In this document: positions 33,277-41,935 of the stretch, piece after piece
Position numbering within the stretch: position 1 is the first letter of the stretch
How the letters are laid out: every line of letters starts with the position of its first letter
NCBI RefSeq assembly: GCF_001641635.1
Contig: NZ_LUUB01000106.1
Location: forward strand, 59,306 to 123,305
Direction of reading: 5' to 3'
Source: Bradyrhizobium centrolobii
Lineage (GTDB): Bacteria; Pseudomonadota; Alphaproteobacteria; Rhizobiales; Xanthobacteraceae
Length of the DNA stretch: 64,000 bases
The notes under the pieces: model-generated
Database searches by the model: none
What the model was told of the DNA's origin: nothing
Seen by the model: the letters and a program-made list of their open reading frames with translations, nothing else
Made by a program: the position numbers and the translations under genes

Positions 33277-34353
33277 TCACGGTCCGAGATTAAGCCCGAT
33301 GCGCGAACGGTTATAGCCTCGGTCGACAATCGCCTGCCACCATGGCCGGTTGTCGCAGAACCAGCGGACCGTCTTCGCAAGACCGCTCTCGAAGTTCTCC
33401 AGCGCTCGCCAGCCTAGCTCGCCTTCAATTTTGGAGGCGTCGATGGCATATCGCCGGTCGTGCCCGGGTCGATCTGAGACGAAAGAAATCATTTGTCGGC
33501 GTGGGCCGCGTGGGCTCGGCGCGATCTGGTCCAGCAGATCGCAGATGGTCTCGACCACATGCAGATTGGTGCGCTCGTTGCGGCCCCCGACGTTGTACGT
33601 CTCGCCGATGCGGCCGTGCTCGAGCACCAAGGTGAGCGCCTTCGCATGATCCTCCACGTACAGCCAGTCGCGGATATTCTTCCCGTCGCCGTACACGGGC
33701 AATAACTCCTGCGCCAATCCTTTGATAATCATGTGCGGGATCAGCTTTTCCGGAAAATGATACGGGCCATAGTTGTTGGAGCAGTTCGTCAGGACAGTCG
33801 GAAGGTCGTAGGTCTCCCGCCAAGCGCGGACAAGATGGTCGGACGAGGCCTTACTCGCGGAGTAGGGCGAGTTGGGCGCGTAGGGTGTTGTCTCCGTGAA
33901 TAGGCCTTGCTCGCCGAGCGAGCCGAACACCTCGTCGGTGGAGACATGGAGCAGCCGGAAACGCGCCCGCCGCTGTGGCGACAGGCCGCGCCAATAGCGC
34001 AAGGATTCCTGGAGCAGTGTGAAGGTACCGACGATGTTGGTATGGATGAACTCGGCCGGTCCATCGATGGAGCGGTCGACATGGCTTTCGGCCGCCAGAT
34101 GCATCACGAGATCAGGCTCATGTGTGTCAAAGAGCCTACGCAGGTGGGGAGCCTGGCAGATGCACTGCATCTCGAAGGCGTAGCGCGCGTTGCTCGCTGC
34201 GCCCGGCAAGGAGTTGAGGTTGGCGGCATAGGTCAGCTTGTCGATATTGACGACGCGCGCATCCGTGTCCGCCAGCAGATGACGGATCACCGCGGAGCCG
34301 ATGAAGCCGGCGCCGCCGGTGACGAAGATGGTTTGGTCCTTAAAGCGCATCAT
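33277..34353 (-). CDS. rmlB: dTDP-glucose 4,6-dehydratase
   Basis: A 358-residue extended SDR that turns dTDP-glucose into dTDP-4-keto-6-deoxyglucose. It has the Rossmann loop TGGAGFIGS, MHLAAESHVDRSIDGP, the catalytic-site HVSTDEVFGSL with the DE pair, and the YSASK active site. These motifs are diagnostic for RmlB. The start (MMRF) overlaps the end of rmlA by about 14 bases, so translation is coupled; a second ATG follows at once. No rmlC or rmlD is nearby, so the product likely feeds the RffA-type aminotransferase encoded at 48-49 kb and not rhamnose, unless rmlCD lie elsewhere. Confidence 0.92.
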   Translation of the reverse strand: MMRFKDQTIFVTGGAGFIGSAVIRHLLADTDARVVNIDKLTYAANLNSLPGAASNARYAFEMQCICQAPHLRRLFDTHEPDLVMHLAAESHVDRSIDGPAEFIHTNIVGTFTLLQESLRYWRGLSPQRRARFRLLHVSTDEVFGSLGEQGLFTETTPYAPNSPYSASKASSDHLVRAWRETYDLPTVLTNCSNNYGPYHFPEKLIPHMIIKGLAQELLPVYGDGKNIRDWLYVEDHAKALTLVLEHGRIGETYNVGGRNERTNLHVVETICDLLDQIAPSPRGPRRQMISFVSDRPGHDRRYAIDASKIEGELGWRALENFESGLAKTVRWFCDNRPWWQAIVDRGYNRSRIGLNLGP

Positions 34354-35221
34354 GGAAGGAACGATAGATCGACAGTAGATACTCGCCGTAGCTGCTTTTG
34401 GCGTTCTTTTGTGCCAGCTTCGCGAAGGATTCAATCGAGATGTAGCCGAGCCGTAGCGCGATCTCCTCAGGGCAGGCAATGCGCAACCCCTGCCGCTGCT
34501 CCAAGATCTGGATGAAATGGCTGGCTTCCACGAGTGAAGCGTGGGTGCCGGTGTCGAGCCAGGCGAAGCCGCGGCCGAGCATCTCCACATACAGATCGCC
34601 ACGCTCCAGATACGCCTTGTTGATGTCGGTGATCTCGATCTCGCCGCGCGCGGACGGGGTGACGCGCGCTGCGATATCGAGAACGTCATTGTCGTAGAAA
34701 TACAGCCCCGTGACCGCCAGGTTGGACTTAGGCCGCTCCGGCTTTTCCTGCAGCGACAACGCCTTACCGTTCGCGTCCAGCTCGACGATGCCATATTGTT
34801 CGGGCGTTGTGACGGCATAGCCGAAGATCGTCGCCCCGTTCTTGCGAGCCGCGGCGCGTTCCAGGATCTCTTGCAGCTTGTTACCGTAGAAGATGTTGTC
34901 GCCGAGGACCAGCGCGACGGCGTCGGTGCCGACGAAGTCGCGGCCGACGATGAAGGCATCGGCGAGCCCGCGCGGGGCGTCCTGGTGCGCGTAGGAGAAG
35001 CGCAGCCCGATCTCCGAGCCATCGCCGAGCAGCCGCTGGAACAGTGGCTGATCCGGTAGGGTGGTAATGATGAGGATGTCCCGAATGCCGGCCAGCATCA
35101 ACACAGTGAGTGGGTAATAAATCATCGGCTTGTCGAAAACCGGCAGAAGCTGCTTCGAGACCACGGCCGTGACCGGGTAAAGCCGCGAACCGGTCCCGCC
35201 CGCCAGAATGATACCCTTCAT
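34340..35221 (-). CDS. rmlA: Glucose-1-phosphate thymidylyltransferase
   Basis: A 293-residue nucleotidyltransferase that makes dTDP-glucose from dTTP and glucose-1-phosphate. The N-terminal pyrophosphorylase signature KGIILAGGTGSRLYPVT, KQLLPVFDKPMIYYPL, LVLGDNIFYG and YFYDNDVLDIA are textbook RmlA. The start is at ATG 35221; codons before it in frame are not conserved. First gene of a two-gene rmlAB unit standing apart from the main polysaccharide locus, with the CoA-transferase gene upstream in the same direction. Confidence 0.94.
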   Translation of the reverse strand: MKGIILAGGTGSRLYPVTAVVSKQLLPVFDKPMIYYPLTVLMLAGIRDILIITTLPDQPLFQRLLGDGSEIGLRFSYAHQDAPRGLADAFIVGRDFVGTDAVALVLGDNIFYGNKLQEILERAAARKNGATIFGYAVTTPEQYGIVELDANGKALSLQEKPERPKSNLAVTGLYFYDNDVLDIAARVTPSARGEIEITDINKAYLERGDLYVEMLGRGFAWLDTGTHASLVEASHFIQILEQRQGLRIACPEEIALRLGYISIESFAKLAQKNAKSSYGEYLLSIYRSFHDAL

Positions 35222-35332
35222 CGACAAACCCCGTGTTGGCCGAGGATCGGCCAGCGTCACAAGCGCCATCCGCAGCGGAATGGCCGCCAACGTTGCAGCC
35301 TTCGTTGCGCCTCGTTCTTACTCAACCGGCGG

Positions 35333-36526
35333 CTATACCACCTTGCCCTGTCTCAGTTCTAAGATCTCGTGTTCGGACAGGCCAAATTCCCGCAGCACTT
35401 CCTCGGTATGCTCGCCGAACTCCGGCGGCCGCGCCACCATCTGGCTCGGCGTCCGCGACAGCGTGACGGGCTGGCCGACCAGGCGGATGTGGCGGTCCTC
35501 GTCATTCGGCACGTCCTGCGCGATACCGAGATGCCGGACCTGGGCGTCCTCGAACATCTGGTCGATCGCGTAGATCGGTCCGCAGGGCACGCCCGCCTCG
35601 TTGAGCTCCCTGACCCAGGTCTCGGTCGACTTCGTCACGGTGTGCTTCTCGATCTCGGCGTTGAGTGCGTCGCGGTTCTTGGAGCGGGCCGGCGCGGTCG
35701 CATAATCCGGATTGGTGACGAGCTCCGGCGCACCGACGGCCTGGGCGCAGCGCTCCCAGATCCGCCCGCCGGTGGTGGCGATGTTGATGTAGCCGTCGGA
35801 GGTCTTGAACACGCCGGTCGGAATGCTGGTCGGATGGTTGTTGCCGGCCTGCTTGGCGACCTCCTTCTCCATGAGCCAGCGCGCGGCCTGGAAGTCGAGC
35901 ATGAAGATCTGCGCCTGCAACAGCGAAGTCTGCACCCACTGGCCCTGGCCCGAGACATCGCGTTCGAGCAGCGCGGTGAGGATGCCGATCGCGCAGAACA
36001 GGCCCGCCGTGAGGTCGGCGACGGGAATGCCGACCCGCATCGGTCCCTCGCCGGGCGCACCGGTGATCGACATCAGCCCGCCCATGCCCTGCGCGATCTG
36101 ATCGAAGCCCGGCCGCTTGTGATAGGGGCCGTCCTGGCCGAAGCCGGAGATGCTGCCATAGACGAGGCGCGGGTTGATCGCGCGCAGGGCCTCATAGTCG
36201 ATCCCGAGCTTCTTCTTCACGTCGGGACGGAAATTCTCGACAACGACGTCGGCTTTGGCCACGAGCCGCTTGAAGACCGCAAGCCCGCGCTCGTCCTTCA
36301 GGTTGAGCGTCATGGCCCGCTTGTTGCGGTGCAAATTCTGGAAGTCGGAGCCCCGGCGCGGCCCGCCGGGCTGCTCGCCGCCGGCATCCTCGGTCAGCGC
36401 GTCAACCTTGACGACGTTGGCGCCCCAGTCCGCGAGCTGCCGCACGCAGGTGGGCCCGGACCGGACGCGGGTCAGATCGAGCACGGTGAAACGTGACAGG
36501 GCTTCCGAGGCGTGCGGAAAGGGCAT
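35333..36526 (-). CDS. CaiB/BaiF CoA-transferase family protein
   Basis: A 397-residue class III CoA-transferase. N-terminal LSRFTVLDLTRVRSGPTCVRQLADWGANVVKVD binds CoA, and the catalytic aspartate lies in PVADLTAGLFCAIGILTAL; SGFGQDGPYHKRPGFDQIAQGMGGLM is also characteristic. It swaps CoA between carboxylic acids in the cytosol. Linked by function to the enoyl-CoA hydratase and tripartite transporter across the rmlAB genes, it may activate the imported acid. I use MPFPHASEAL as the start. A C-terminal relic of a second copy lies at 33.1 kb. Confidence 0.9.
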   Translation of the reverse strand: MPFPHASEALSRFTVLDLTRVRSGPTCVRQLADWGANVVKVDALTEDAGGEQPGGPRRGSDFQNLHRNKRAMTLNLKDERGLAVFKRLVAKADVVVENFRPDVKKKLGIDYEALRAINPRLVYGSISGFGQDGPYHKRPGFDQIAQGMGGLMSITGAPGEGPMRVGIPVADLTAGLFCAIGILTALLERDVSGQGQWVQTSLLQAQIFMLDFQAARWLMEKEVAKQAGNNHPTSIPTGVFKTSDGYINIATTGGRIWERCAQAVGAPELVTNPDYATAPARSKNRDALNAEIEKHTVTKSTETWVRELNEAGVPCGPIYAIDQMFEDAQVRHLGIAQDVPNDEDRHIRLVGQPVTLSRTPSQMVARPPEFGEHTEEVLREFGLSEHEILELRQGKVV

Positions 36527-36657
36527 CTTGAAAGGCTCCGGGACAGATCGCGCGCCTACCATAGTGCCGAAAGCTCATGCGGCAAGTCGCCCCTGGCGCC
36601 GATGCCGCCTGCCAAAATGGGATGCCTGACGCGGCTTTGCTGCGCTGCGTTACGGGA

Positions 36658-36960
36658 TCAGCGGGCCAGGCGCTTCAACTCGGCCCGTGCCTTCTCGGCC
36701 AGTGGATCATCGCCGTGGCGCGCGATGAAGAGCTCGAATGCCTCCACCGTTCCCTTGCGACGGGCGAACTCGTATTCCTCGGCGACCGCTGCCGAAGGGT
36801 CGCGGGCCGGTGGGACCGTGGGCGCGCGCAGCGCCTTGTCGCGTTCGTCCGCATTGGCTTTCCCGGTCATGACAGGCAGCCCTCCGAACGGCAGATGATC
36901 CGGCCCGGCGAACGCCGCCATGATCGCAAGGAGGCCGGTTGATAGTGGGCGCAGTTTCAT
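36658..36960 (-). CDS. Small exported protein of unknown function
   Basis: A 100-residue protein starting MKLRPLSTGLLAIMAAFAG, a likely signal peptide. A Pro/Ala-rich linker and a short helical hairpin follow (AEEYEFARRKGTVEAFELFIARHGDDPLAEKARAELKRLA). The last part resembles one Sel1/TPR-like helix pair seen at the end of other exported bradyrhizobial proteins. Function unknown. It faces away from the metalloprotease gene, sharing a 203-base promoter gap. An in-frame ATG 72 bases upstream exists but would bury the signal peptide. Confidence 0.6.
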   Translation of the reverse strand: MKLRPLSTGLLAIMAAFAGPDHLPFGGLPVMTGKANADERDKALRAPTVPPARDPSAAVAEEYEFARRKGTVEAFELFIARHGDDPLAEKARAELKRLAR

Positions 36961-37163
36961 GTTTTTTTCACAAATCAGGTTGCTGCAGGAACCGGCAACT
37001 CCCGTATTACTACCGAATTTGATGGCTGACATGACATTATGGAAGGGGGCCGGGCAATGAAGGGGCTGGGCACTGTTGCCAAATTTAAACCAAACGTATC
37101 AATCTGAGGCTTGATCCGCCTGCGCCCCAAATCGGGCGCGACTCGCTGTTCTGGAGATTCCCA

Positions 37164-40100
37164 TTGGCCGACGCTGTCACCGTCACCCAGACCAACAACG
37201 CAGATATCGACGGGCTGCTGTCGGGCTACAAATGGTCCGGCGCGATCAGCTACAGTTTTCCCGACTCGTCCAGTGACTACCCCTACCCCTACTCAGACAA
37301 GGGCGAGCCGACCGCGGCGGGCTTTGCTCCAGCGCCCAGCCAGATGCAGGCGGCGATCAACTACGCCGTCGGACTGATCCTCGGCTACACCAACGCCAGC
37401 ATCACGTATGCGGGGACCAACAGCGCCGACATCATGATCGCGCAGTCGCCGTTGGCCAATCCGACCTCCTACGCCTACTACCCCGGCAACTACGCGGCCG
37501 GCGGCGATGTGTGGTTCGGGACCAAAAACGATTATTCCCTGGCGCAGCTCGGCAATTACTATTTCACGACTGCCCTGCACGAGCTCGGCCACGCCTTCGG
37601 CCTCAAGCACAGTAACGAAACCGGCGGCGTCGCCAACGTCGCGGTGCCGACCGCACATGACGACAGCGAATACACCGTCATGAGCTACCGCAGCTATATC
37701 GGCGGTCCGACCACCGGATACACCAACGAAGCTTATGGGTATCCGCAAACCTATATGGCCAACGATATCCTCGCGCTCCAGACGCTGTACGGCGCGAACT
37801 ACACGACCCAGAGCGGCAATACGGTCTATACCTGGAGCCCGACGACCGGGCAGGAGTTCATCAACGGCGTCGGGCAGCTCGCGCCGGGCGGCGGCGCCGG
37901 CGGATCGGCCAACCGCATCTACGAGACGATCTGGGACGGCGGCGGCGTCGACACCTACGATCTGTCGAACTACACGACGAACCTGAGCATCAATCTCAAC
38001 CCCGGCGCCTCGTCGGTGTTCTCGTCCGTGCAACTGGCCTATCTCGGCAACAACCATTACGCGTCGGGCAACGTCTACAACGCCTATCTCTACAACAACG
38101 ACGCGCGCTCCTACATCGACAACGCCATCGGCGGCTCGGGCAACGACACGATCATCGGCAACGCCATCGACAACGTCCTGAACGGCGGCTCGGGCAACGA
38201 TACGATCACCGGTGGCGGCGGCAACGACACCATCATCGGCGGCCCCGGCACCGATACAGCAGTGTATTCAGGCAACGCGGCAAATTACGGCATATCCTAC
38301 AATTCGAGCACTCAGACCTTCACCATAAGCGACCTCCGCACCGGTTCGCCCGATGGGACCGATACCGTGACGGAGGTCGAATATTTCCAATTCAACGACG
38401 GGACATTGTCGAGCACCACGCTTGCGGCTAGCGTGGTTATCGAGGCAATCGGCGCGACGAAGCTCGTGCAGTCCGGCATCGATTATTATCTCGATCCCGT
38501 CGCGGGTGGGAGCGGGCCGCTCTTGAAGTACGGCGGCGATGCTGCGGTGGTAGGAGAATTCGACGGCTATACGCCGATCGGCGTAGAGGCCACCACGAAC
38601 GGCTACGAAGTCGCGTGGAAGAACTTGGTAACAGGCCAGTACTCGGTCTGGAGCACAGATGCCAACGGCAACTACACCGGTAATTTATTCATGCCGGGTT
38701 CGGGCACCGACGCTGCGTTCGAGAACCTTGAAACCAGTTTCCACCAAGATCTGAACGGCGACGGTCAGATCGGACCACTCGTCCCGATCGTGATCGAGGC
38801 CGCCGGTTCGATAGAACTGAGCAGGTTGGGCAACCATTATACGCTCAGTCCCGTTGGCGGCGGCAGCGGGCACGAATTGACGTATCAGAGCTCGGCCGTC
38901 ACCGTGGGCGAGTTCGGCGATTATGTTCCGATCGGCGCCGAGGCCGTGACGAATGGCTACGAGGTAGCCTGGAAGAACACGACCACCGGCCAATATTCGG
39001 TCTGGAGCACGGATGGCAGCGGTAACTACACCGGCAATTTTTACATGCCGGGTTCAGGCCATGACACAGCCTTCGAGTCTCTTGAGGTCAGCTTCCAGCA
39101 GGACCTGAACGGCGACGGCACGATCGGAGTCGCCAGATCCGCGATATCTTCCTCGATCGAAGCGATCGGAACGACGTCGCTGGACGTGTCCGGGAATAAC
39201 TATCTGCTTGATTCGGTCGCCGGCCCTACGGGACCTATGCTGAAGTATCAGGGGGCCGCGGTGACGGCCGGTCAGTTCGGCAACTATACGCCGCTTGGTG
39301 CCGAGGCTGTTACGAACGGCTATGAGGTCGCCTGGAAAAATACGGCCACCGGTCAGTACTCCGTGTGGAGCACTGACACCGACGGCAACTACACCGGCAA
39401 TTTCTACAGCCCGGGTCCCGGCAACACCACTGCGTTCGAAACGATTGAGGCCAGCTTCCATCAGGATTTGAATGGGGATGGAACGATCGGCGTCGCTCAA
39501 TCGGTGATCGAGGCGGTCGGAACGACCGCACTGGTGCTTTCAGGGAATAATTATCTTCTCAATCCCGTTGCCGGCGGCACGGGACCGATGCTGAAATATC
39601 AGGGCTCATCGGTAACGGCCGGTCAGTTCGGCGATTACGTTCCGATCGGCGCCGAGGCGGTGACGAATGGCTATGAGGTGGCCTGGAAGAATGGGACCAC
39701 GGGTCAGTATTCGGTCTGGAGCACGGACACCAATGGCAACTATACGGGTAATTTCTACATGCCCGGTCCTGGCAACACCAGTGCGCTTCAAAACCTGGAA
39801 ACCAGTTTCCAGCAGGATCTGAATGGCGATGGGACGATCGGCACTCCCAGTCATGCGAACACTGTGGCGGCTGCAACCGTTGTCGGAGATGGCTTCGTAT
39901 TCGCGGCGGGTGCCGGTGAACAATCGAGCTCGGGCAACGTCGGCACTTCGCAACTATCGATCGCGAGCGCGGCCAATGCAGGGATCAACCACGCGGAAGT
40001 CGGCGCTGTAGCAAGCCCTGCCGAGTTCATCGTCGATGACAGCGGACATCAAGTCACGCTTCACCAGGACCTGCTCGGCAGCTTTATCCTCTATCACTAG
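37164..40100 (+). CDS. Serralysin-like metzincin with RTX motifs and four long tandem repeats
   Basis: A 978-residue protein starting at TTG (GGAG 8 bases before). Residues ~1-200 form a metzincin protease: H139-E-L-G-H143-A-F-G-L-K-H149 binds zinc and M173 in YTVMSYRSY is the Met-turn. RTX nonapeptides (GGSGNDTIIG, GGSGNDTITG, GGGGNDTIIG) occupy ~325-370 and bind calcium. Four repeats of 112-121 residues follow, starting at 426, 544, 665 and 782, each ending QDLNGDGxIG, an EF-hand-like calcium loop. The end (VTLHQDLLGSFILYH) fits an uncleaved type I secretion signal and there is no N-terminal signal peptide. It is probably an extracellular protease or adhesin. No type I exporter genes are adjacent. 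Confidence 0.88.
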   Translation: MADAVTVTQTNNADIDGLLSGYKWSGAISYSFPDSSSDYPYPYSDKGEPTAAGFAPAPSQMQAAINYAVGLILGYTNASITYAGTNSADIMIAQSPLANPTSYAYYPGNYAAGGDVWFGTKNDYSLAQLGNYYFTTALHELGHAFGLKHSNETGGVANVAVPTAHDDSEYTVMSYRSYIGGPTTGYTNEAYGYPQTYMANDILALQTLYGANYTTQSGNTVYTWSPTTGQEFINGVGQLAPGGGAGGSANRIYETIWDGGGVDTYDLSNYTTNLSINLNPGASSVFSSVQLAYLGNNHYASGNVYNAYLYNNDARSYIDNAIGGSGNDTIIGNAIDNVLNGGSGNDTITGGGGNDTIIGGPGTDTAVYSGNAANYGISYNSSTQTFTISDLRTGSPDGTDTVTEVEYFQFNDGTLSSTTLAASVVIEAIGATKLVQSGIDYYLDPVAGGSGPLLKYGGDAAVVGEFDGYTPIGVEATTNGYEVAWKNLVTGQYSVWSTDANGNYTGNLFMPGSGTDAAFENLETSFHQDLNGDGQIGPLVPIVIEAAGSIELSRLGNHYTLSPVGGGSGHELTYQSSAVTVGEFGDYVPIGAEAVTNGYEVAWKNTTTGQYSVWSTDGSGNYTGNFYMPGSGHDTAFESLEVSFQQDLNGDGTIGVARSAISSSIEAIGTTSLDVSGNNYLLDSVAGPTGPMLKYQGAAVTAGQFGNYTPLGAEAVTNGYEVAWKNTATGQYSVWSTDTDGNYTGNFYSPGPGNTTAFETIEASFHQDLNGDGTIGVAQSVIEAVGTTALVLSGNNYLLNPVAGGTGPMLKYQGSSVTAGQFGDYVPIGAEAVTNGYEVAWKNGTTGQYSVWSTDTNGNYTGNFYMPGPGNTSALQNLETSFQQDLNGDGTIGTPSHANTVAAATVVGDGFVFAAGAGEQSSSGNVGTSQLSIASAANAGINHAEVGAVASPAEFIVDDSGHQVTLHQDLLGSFILYH
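38439..39843 (+). repeat. Four in-frame tandem repeats of about 350 bases inside the metalloprotease gene
   Basis: Units begin near 38439, 38793, 39156 and 39507. Shared core residues are IEA-G, GNxYxLxPVxGG, GYEVAWKN, TGQYSVWSTD, GNYTGN and QDLNGDG. Units 2-4 are more alike than unit 1, suggesting recent duplication; unit number could vary between strains. Confidence 0.88.
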
Positions 40101-40333
40101 AGCGCATGCGCCTCCGAAGCCGCGCCGCCTCGGTACGGCGTCCGGAGAAGAAACGGGTTGGACGCGGCAGTTTTCTTCGGAGTAGGATGCCGGGCCAGAC
40201 CAGGATCATCTGAAAGCGTGCCGACACGGATTCAGCTATCCTGACCGGCACGGGGACCGTCCGATCGGATGCGATTGCATCAGAGATCAGGCGCTCGCGA
40301 TCAAGATATGCCGCAAGTCGCTAGGGAGTTTCT

Positions 40334-41002
40334 GTGCAGAAGCAGCCTATTGTTGTTTTCGGGACCGGTGAAATCGCCGAGCTGGCCGACTTCTATTTCA
40401 CGAACGATTCAAACTACGAGGTCGCCGCTTTCACGGTCGACTCCGCGTTCTTGAAACAGCATGAATTTCGCGGGCGTCCGGTTGTCGTCTTCGAGGAGGT
40501 CGCAGAAAAATTTGCGCCCGACAGTTTCGGCTGCTTCGTGGCCGTCAGCTACGCTAAGATCAACGCCATACGGACCGAGAAGGTTGCGGCCGCGAAGGCA
40601 AAGGGCTATCGGCTCGTTAGCTACCTGAGCAGCCGTGCGACCGTGTTCCCTGGCTTCGATCTTAAGGAAAACTGCTTCATCCTTGAAGATAATACTATCC
40701 AGCCGTTCGCGACGGTTGGCGCCAACGTAACATTGTGGAGCGGCAACCATATTGGCCATCACTCGACGATCGAGGATGATGTGTTCCTCGCGTCGCATAT
40801 CGTTGTGTCTGGTGGAGTGCGGATTGGGCAGGGAAGTTTTGTAGGCGTGAACGTCACGATCCGCGATCATGTGGCGGTAGGCAAGAAGTGCGTCCTTGGC
40901 GCCGGCGCTCTGGTGCTCGAGGATCAGCCGGACTTCTCGGTCGTTGCGCCGCGCGGATCTGAGCGCTCATCGGTACCCAGCAATCGTCTTCGAAATCTGT
41001 GA
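40334..41002 (+). CDS. NeuD/PglD-like sugar acyltransferase
   Basis: A 222-residue protein with an N-terminal nucleotide-sugar-binding-like Rossmann part (PIVVFGTGEIAELADFYF) and a C-terminal left-handed beta-helix of hexapeptide repeats (IQPFATVGANVTLWSGNHIGHHSTIEDDVFLASHIVVSGGVRIGQGSFVGVN). The order matches NeuD/PglD enzymes, which acetylate an amino or hydroxy sugar from acetyl-CoA; H152 in GNHIGHH could be the base. GTG start with AGGGAG 6 bases upstream. It could acetylate the amino sugar made by the RffA- or perosamine-type aminotransferases in this locus. The 233-base gap upstream shows no clear feature. Confidence 0.8.
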   Translation: MQKQPIVVFGTGEIAELADFYFTNDSNYEVAAFTVDSAFLKQHEFRGRPVVVFEEVAEKFAPDSFGCFVAVSYAKINAIRTEKVAAAKAKGYRLVSYLSSRATVFPGFDLKENCFILEDNTIQPFATVGANVTLWSGNHIGHHSTIEDDVFLASHIVVSGGVRIGQGSFVGVNVTIRDHVAVGKKCVLGAGALVLEDQPDFSVVAPRGSERSSVPSNRLRNL

Positions 41003-41931
41003 GACACGCGATGTCGTGGCGTCGCCTGGGTCTTGTTTATGCTTCGAGCCGAACGCAGCCTTGGGCGCATAGCCATACGGCGCTGCCCGTTCCCGTACAT
41101 CTAGGAGGTGATACCTTTCGCTTTTTCTTCAGTTCGCGCGACGCGGATAAGCGCTCGCATGTCGGATGGGCGGACGTGGAGGTAGGCGAGACGATCCGCG
41201 TCCATGAAGTCGCACAGATACCCGTGCTCGCACCGGGAGCGGACGGCACCTTCGATGACAGCGGCGTTGGCATCGGGAGCGTCGTCGCGAGGGACGGCGA
41301 GATTTCGATCTACTACATGGGCTGGAATCTCGGAATTCGCTCACCATGGCGAAATGCCATCGGGCTTGCACGATCCTCGTCGCTGGACGGTAAATTTGCG
41401 CGATATTCGCCTGGTCCGATTTTGGACCGCTCGCCGGAGGACCCCTATACGCTGTCCTACCCTTGTGTGCTGCGGTTCGGTCCCGACGACTGGCGAATGT
41501 GGTACGGTTCAAATCTCGCCCCCGCGGTTGGCAATGCCGACATGCAGCATGTCATCAAGCAAGCGCGATCGGTCGATGGAATTCACTGGACGCGGGATGG
41601 CAGGACCGTGATCGGGTTCGCCGACAAGACCGAATATGCGCTGGCACGTCCGAGCGTGACAACGATAGGCAACGGTTTGTTGATGTGCTTCGCGTGTCGC
41701 GGCTCGCACTACCGTATCGGCGCGGCGACATCGAGCGACCGCGGGACGAGTTGGACGCGGCTGGACGCTGCGATGGGACTTGTTCCGTCAGATTGGGGTT
41801 GGGATAGTGAGATGACTTGCTATCCCGCGCTCTTCTGGCACCGCGAGCGCCTGTGGCTGGCCTACAACGGCAACGGATACGGGGCGACAGGCTTTGGCCT
41901 TGCTGTGTGGGAAGGTTCGTTGCCTCTCTAG
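40999..41931 (+). CDS. Predicted five-bladed propeller (GH43/GH32-superfamily-like) protein
   Basis: A 310-residue protein of glycosidase-like beta-propeller appearance, with repeated blades ending in W (DDWRMWYGSNL, GIHWTRDG, GTSWTRLDAAMG, ERLWLAYNGNG). Similar proteins are annotated as glycosylase or arabinanase-like and occur in polysaccharide gene clusters. I cannot place the catalytic acids with certainty, so it may be a non-catalytic or novel sugar enzyme. Start GTG overlaps the stop of the acyltransferase (GTGA); an ATG 12 bases later is an alternative. No signal peptide. It converges with the PhyH-like gene. Confidence 0.65.
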   Translation: MRHAMSWRRLGLVYASSRTQPWAHSHTALPVPVHLGGDTFRFFFSSRDADKRSHVGWADVEVGETIRVHEVAQIPVLAPGADGTFDDSGVGIGSVVARDGEISIYYMGWNLGIRSPWRNAIGLARSSSLDGKFARYSPGPILDRSPEDPYTLSYPCVLRFGPDDWRMWYGSNLAPAVGNADMQHVIKQARSVDGIHWTRDGRTVIGFADKTEYALARPSVTTIGNGLLMCFACRGSHYRIGAATSSDRGTSWTRLDAAMGLVPSDWGWDSEMTCYPALFWHRERLWLAYNGNGYGATGFGLAVWEGSLPL

Positions 41932-41935
41932 TCCT

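Noticed and set aside
34354..35022. In-frame extension of the rmlB reading frame into rmlA
   Set aside because: Residues are Arg/Ser-rich and unlike RmlB; the true start is the ATG pair at 34353.
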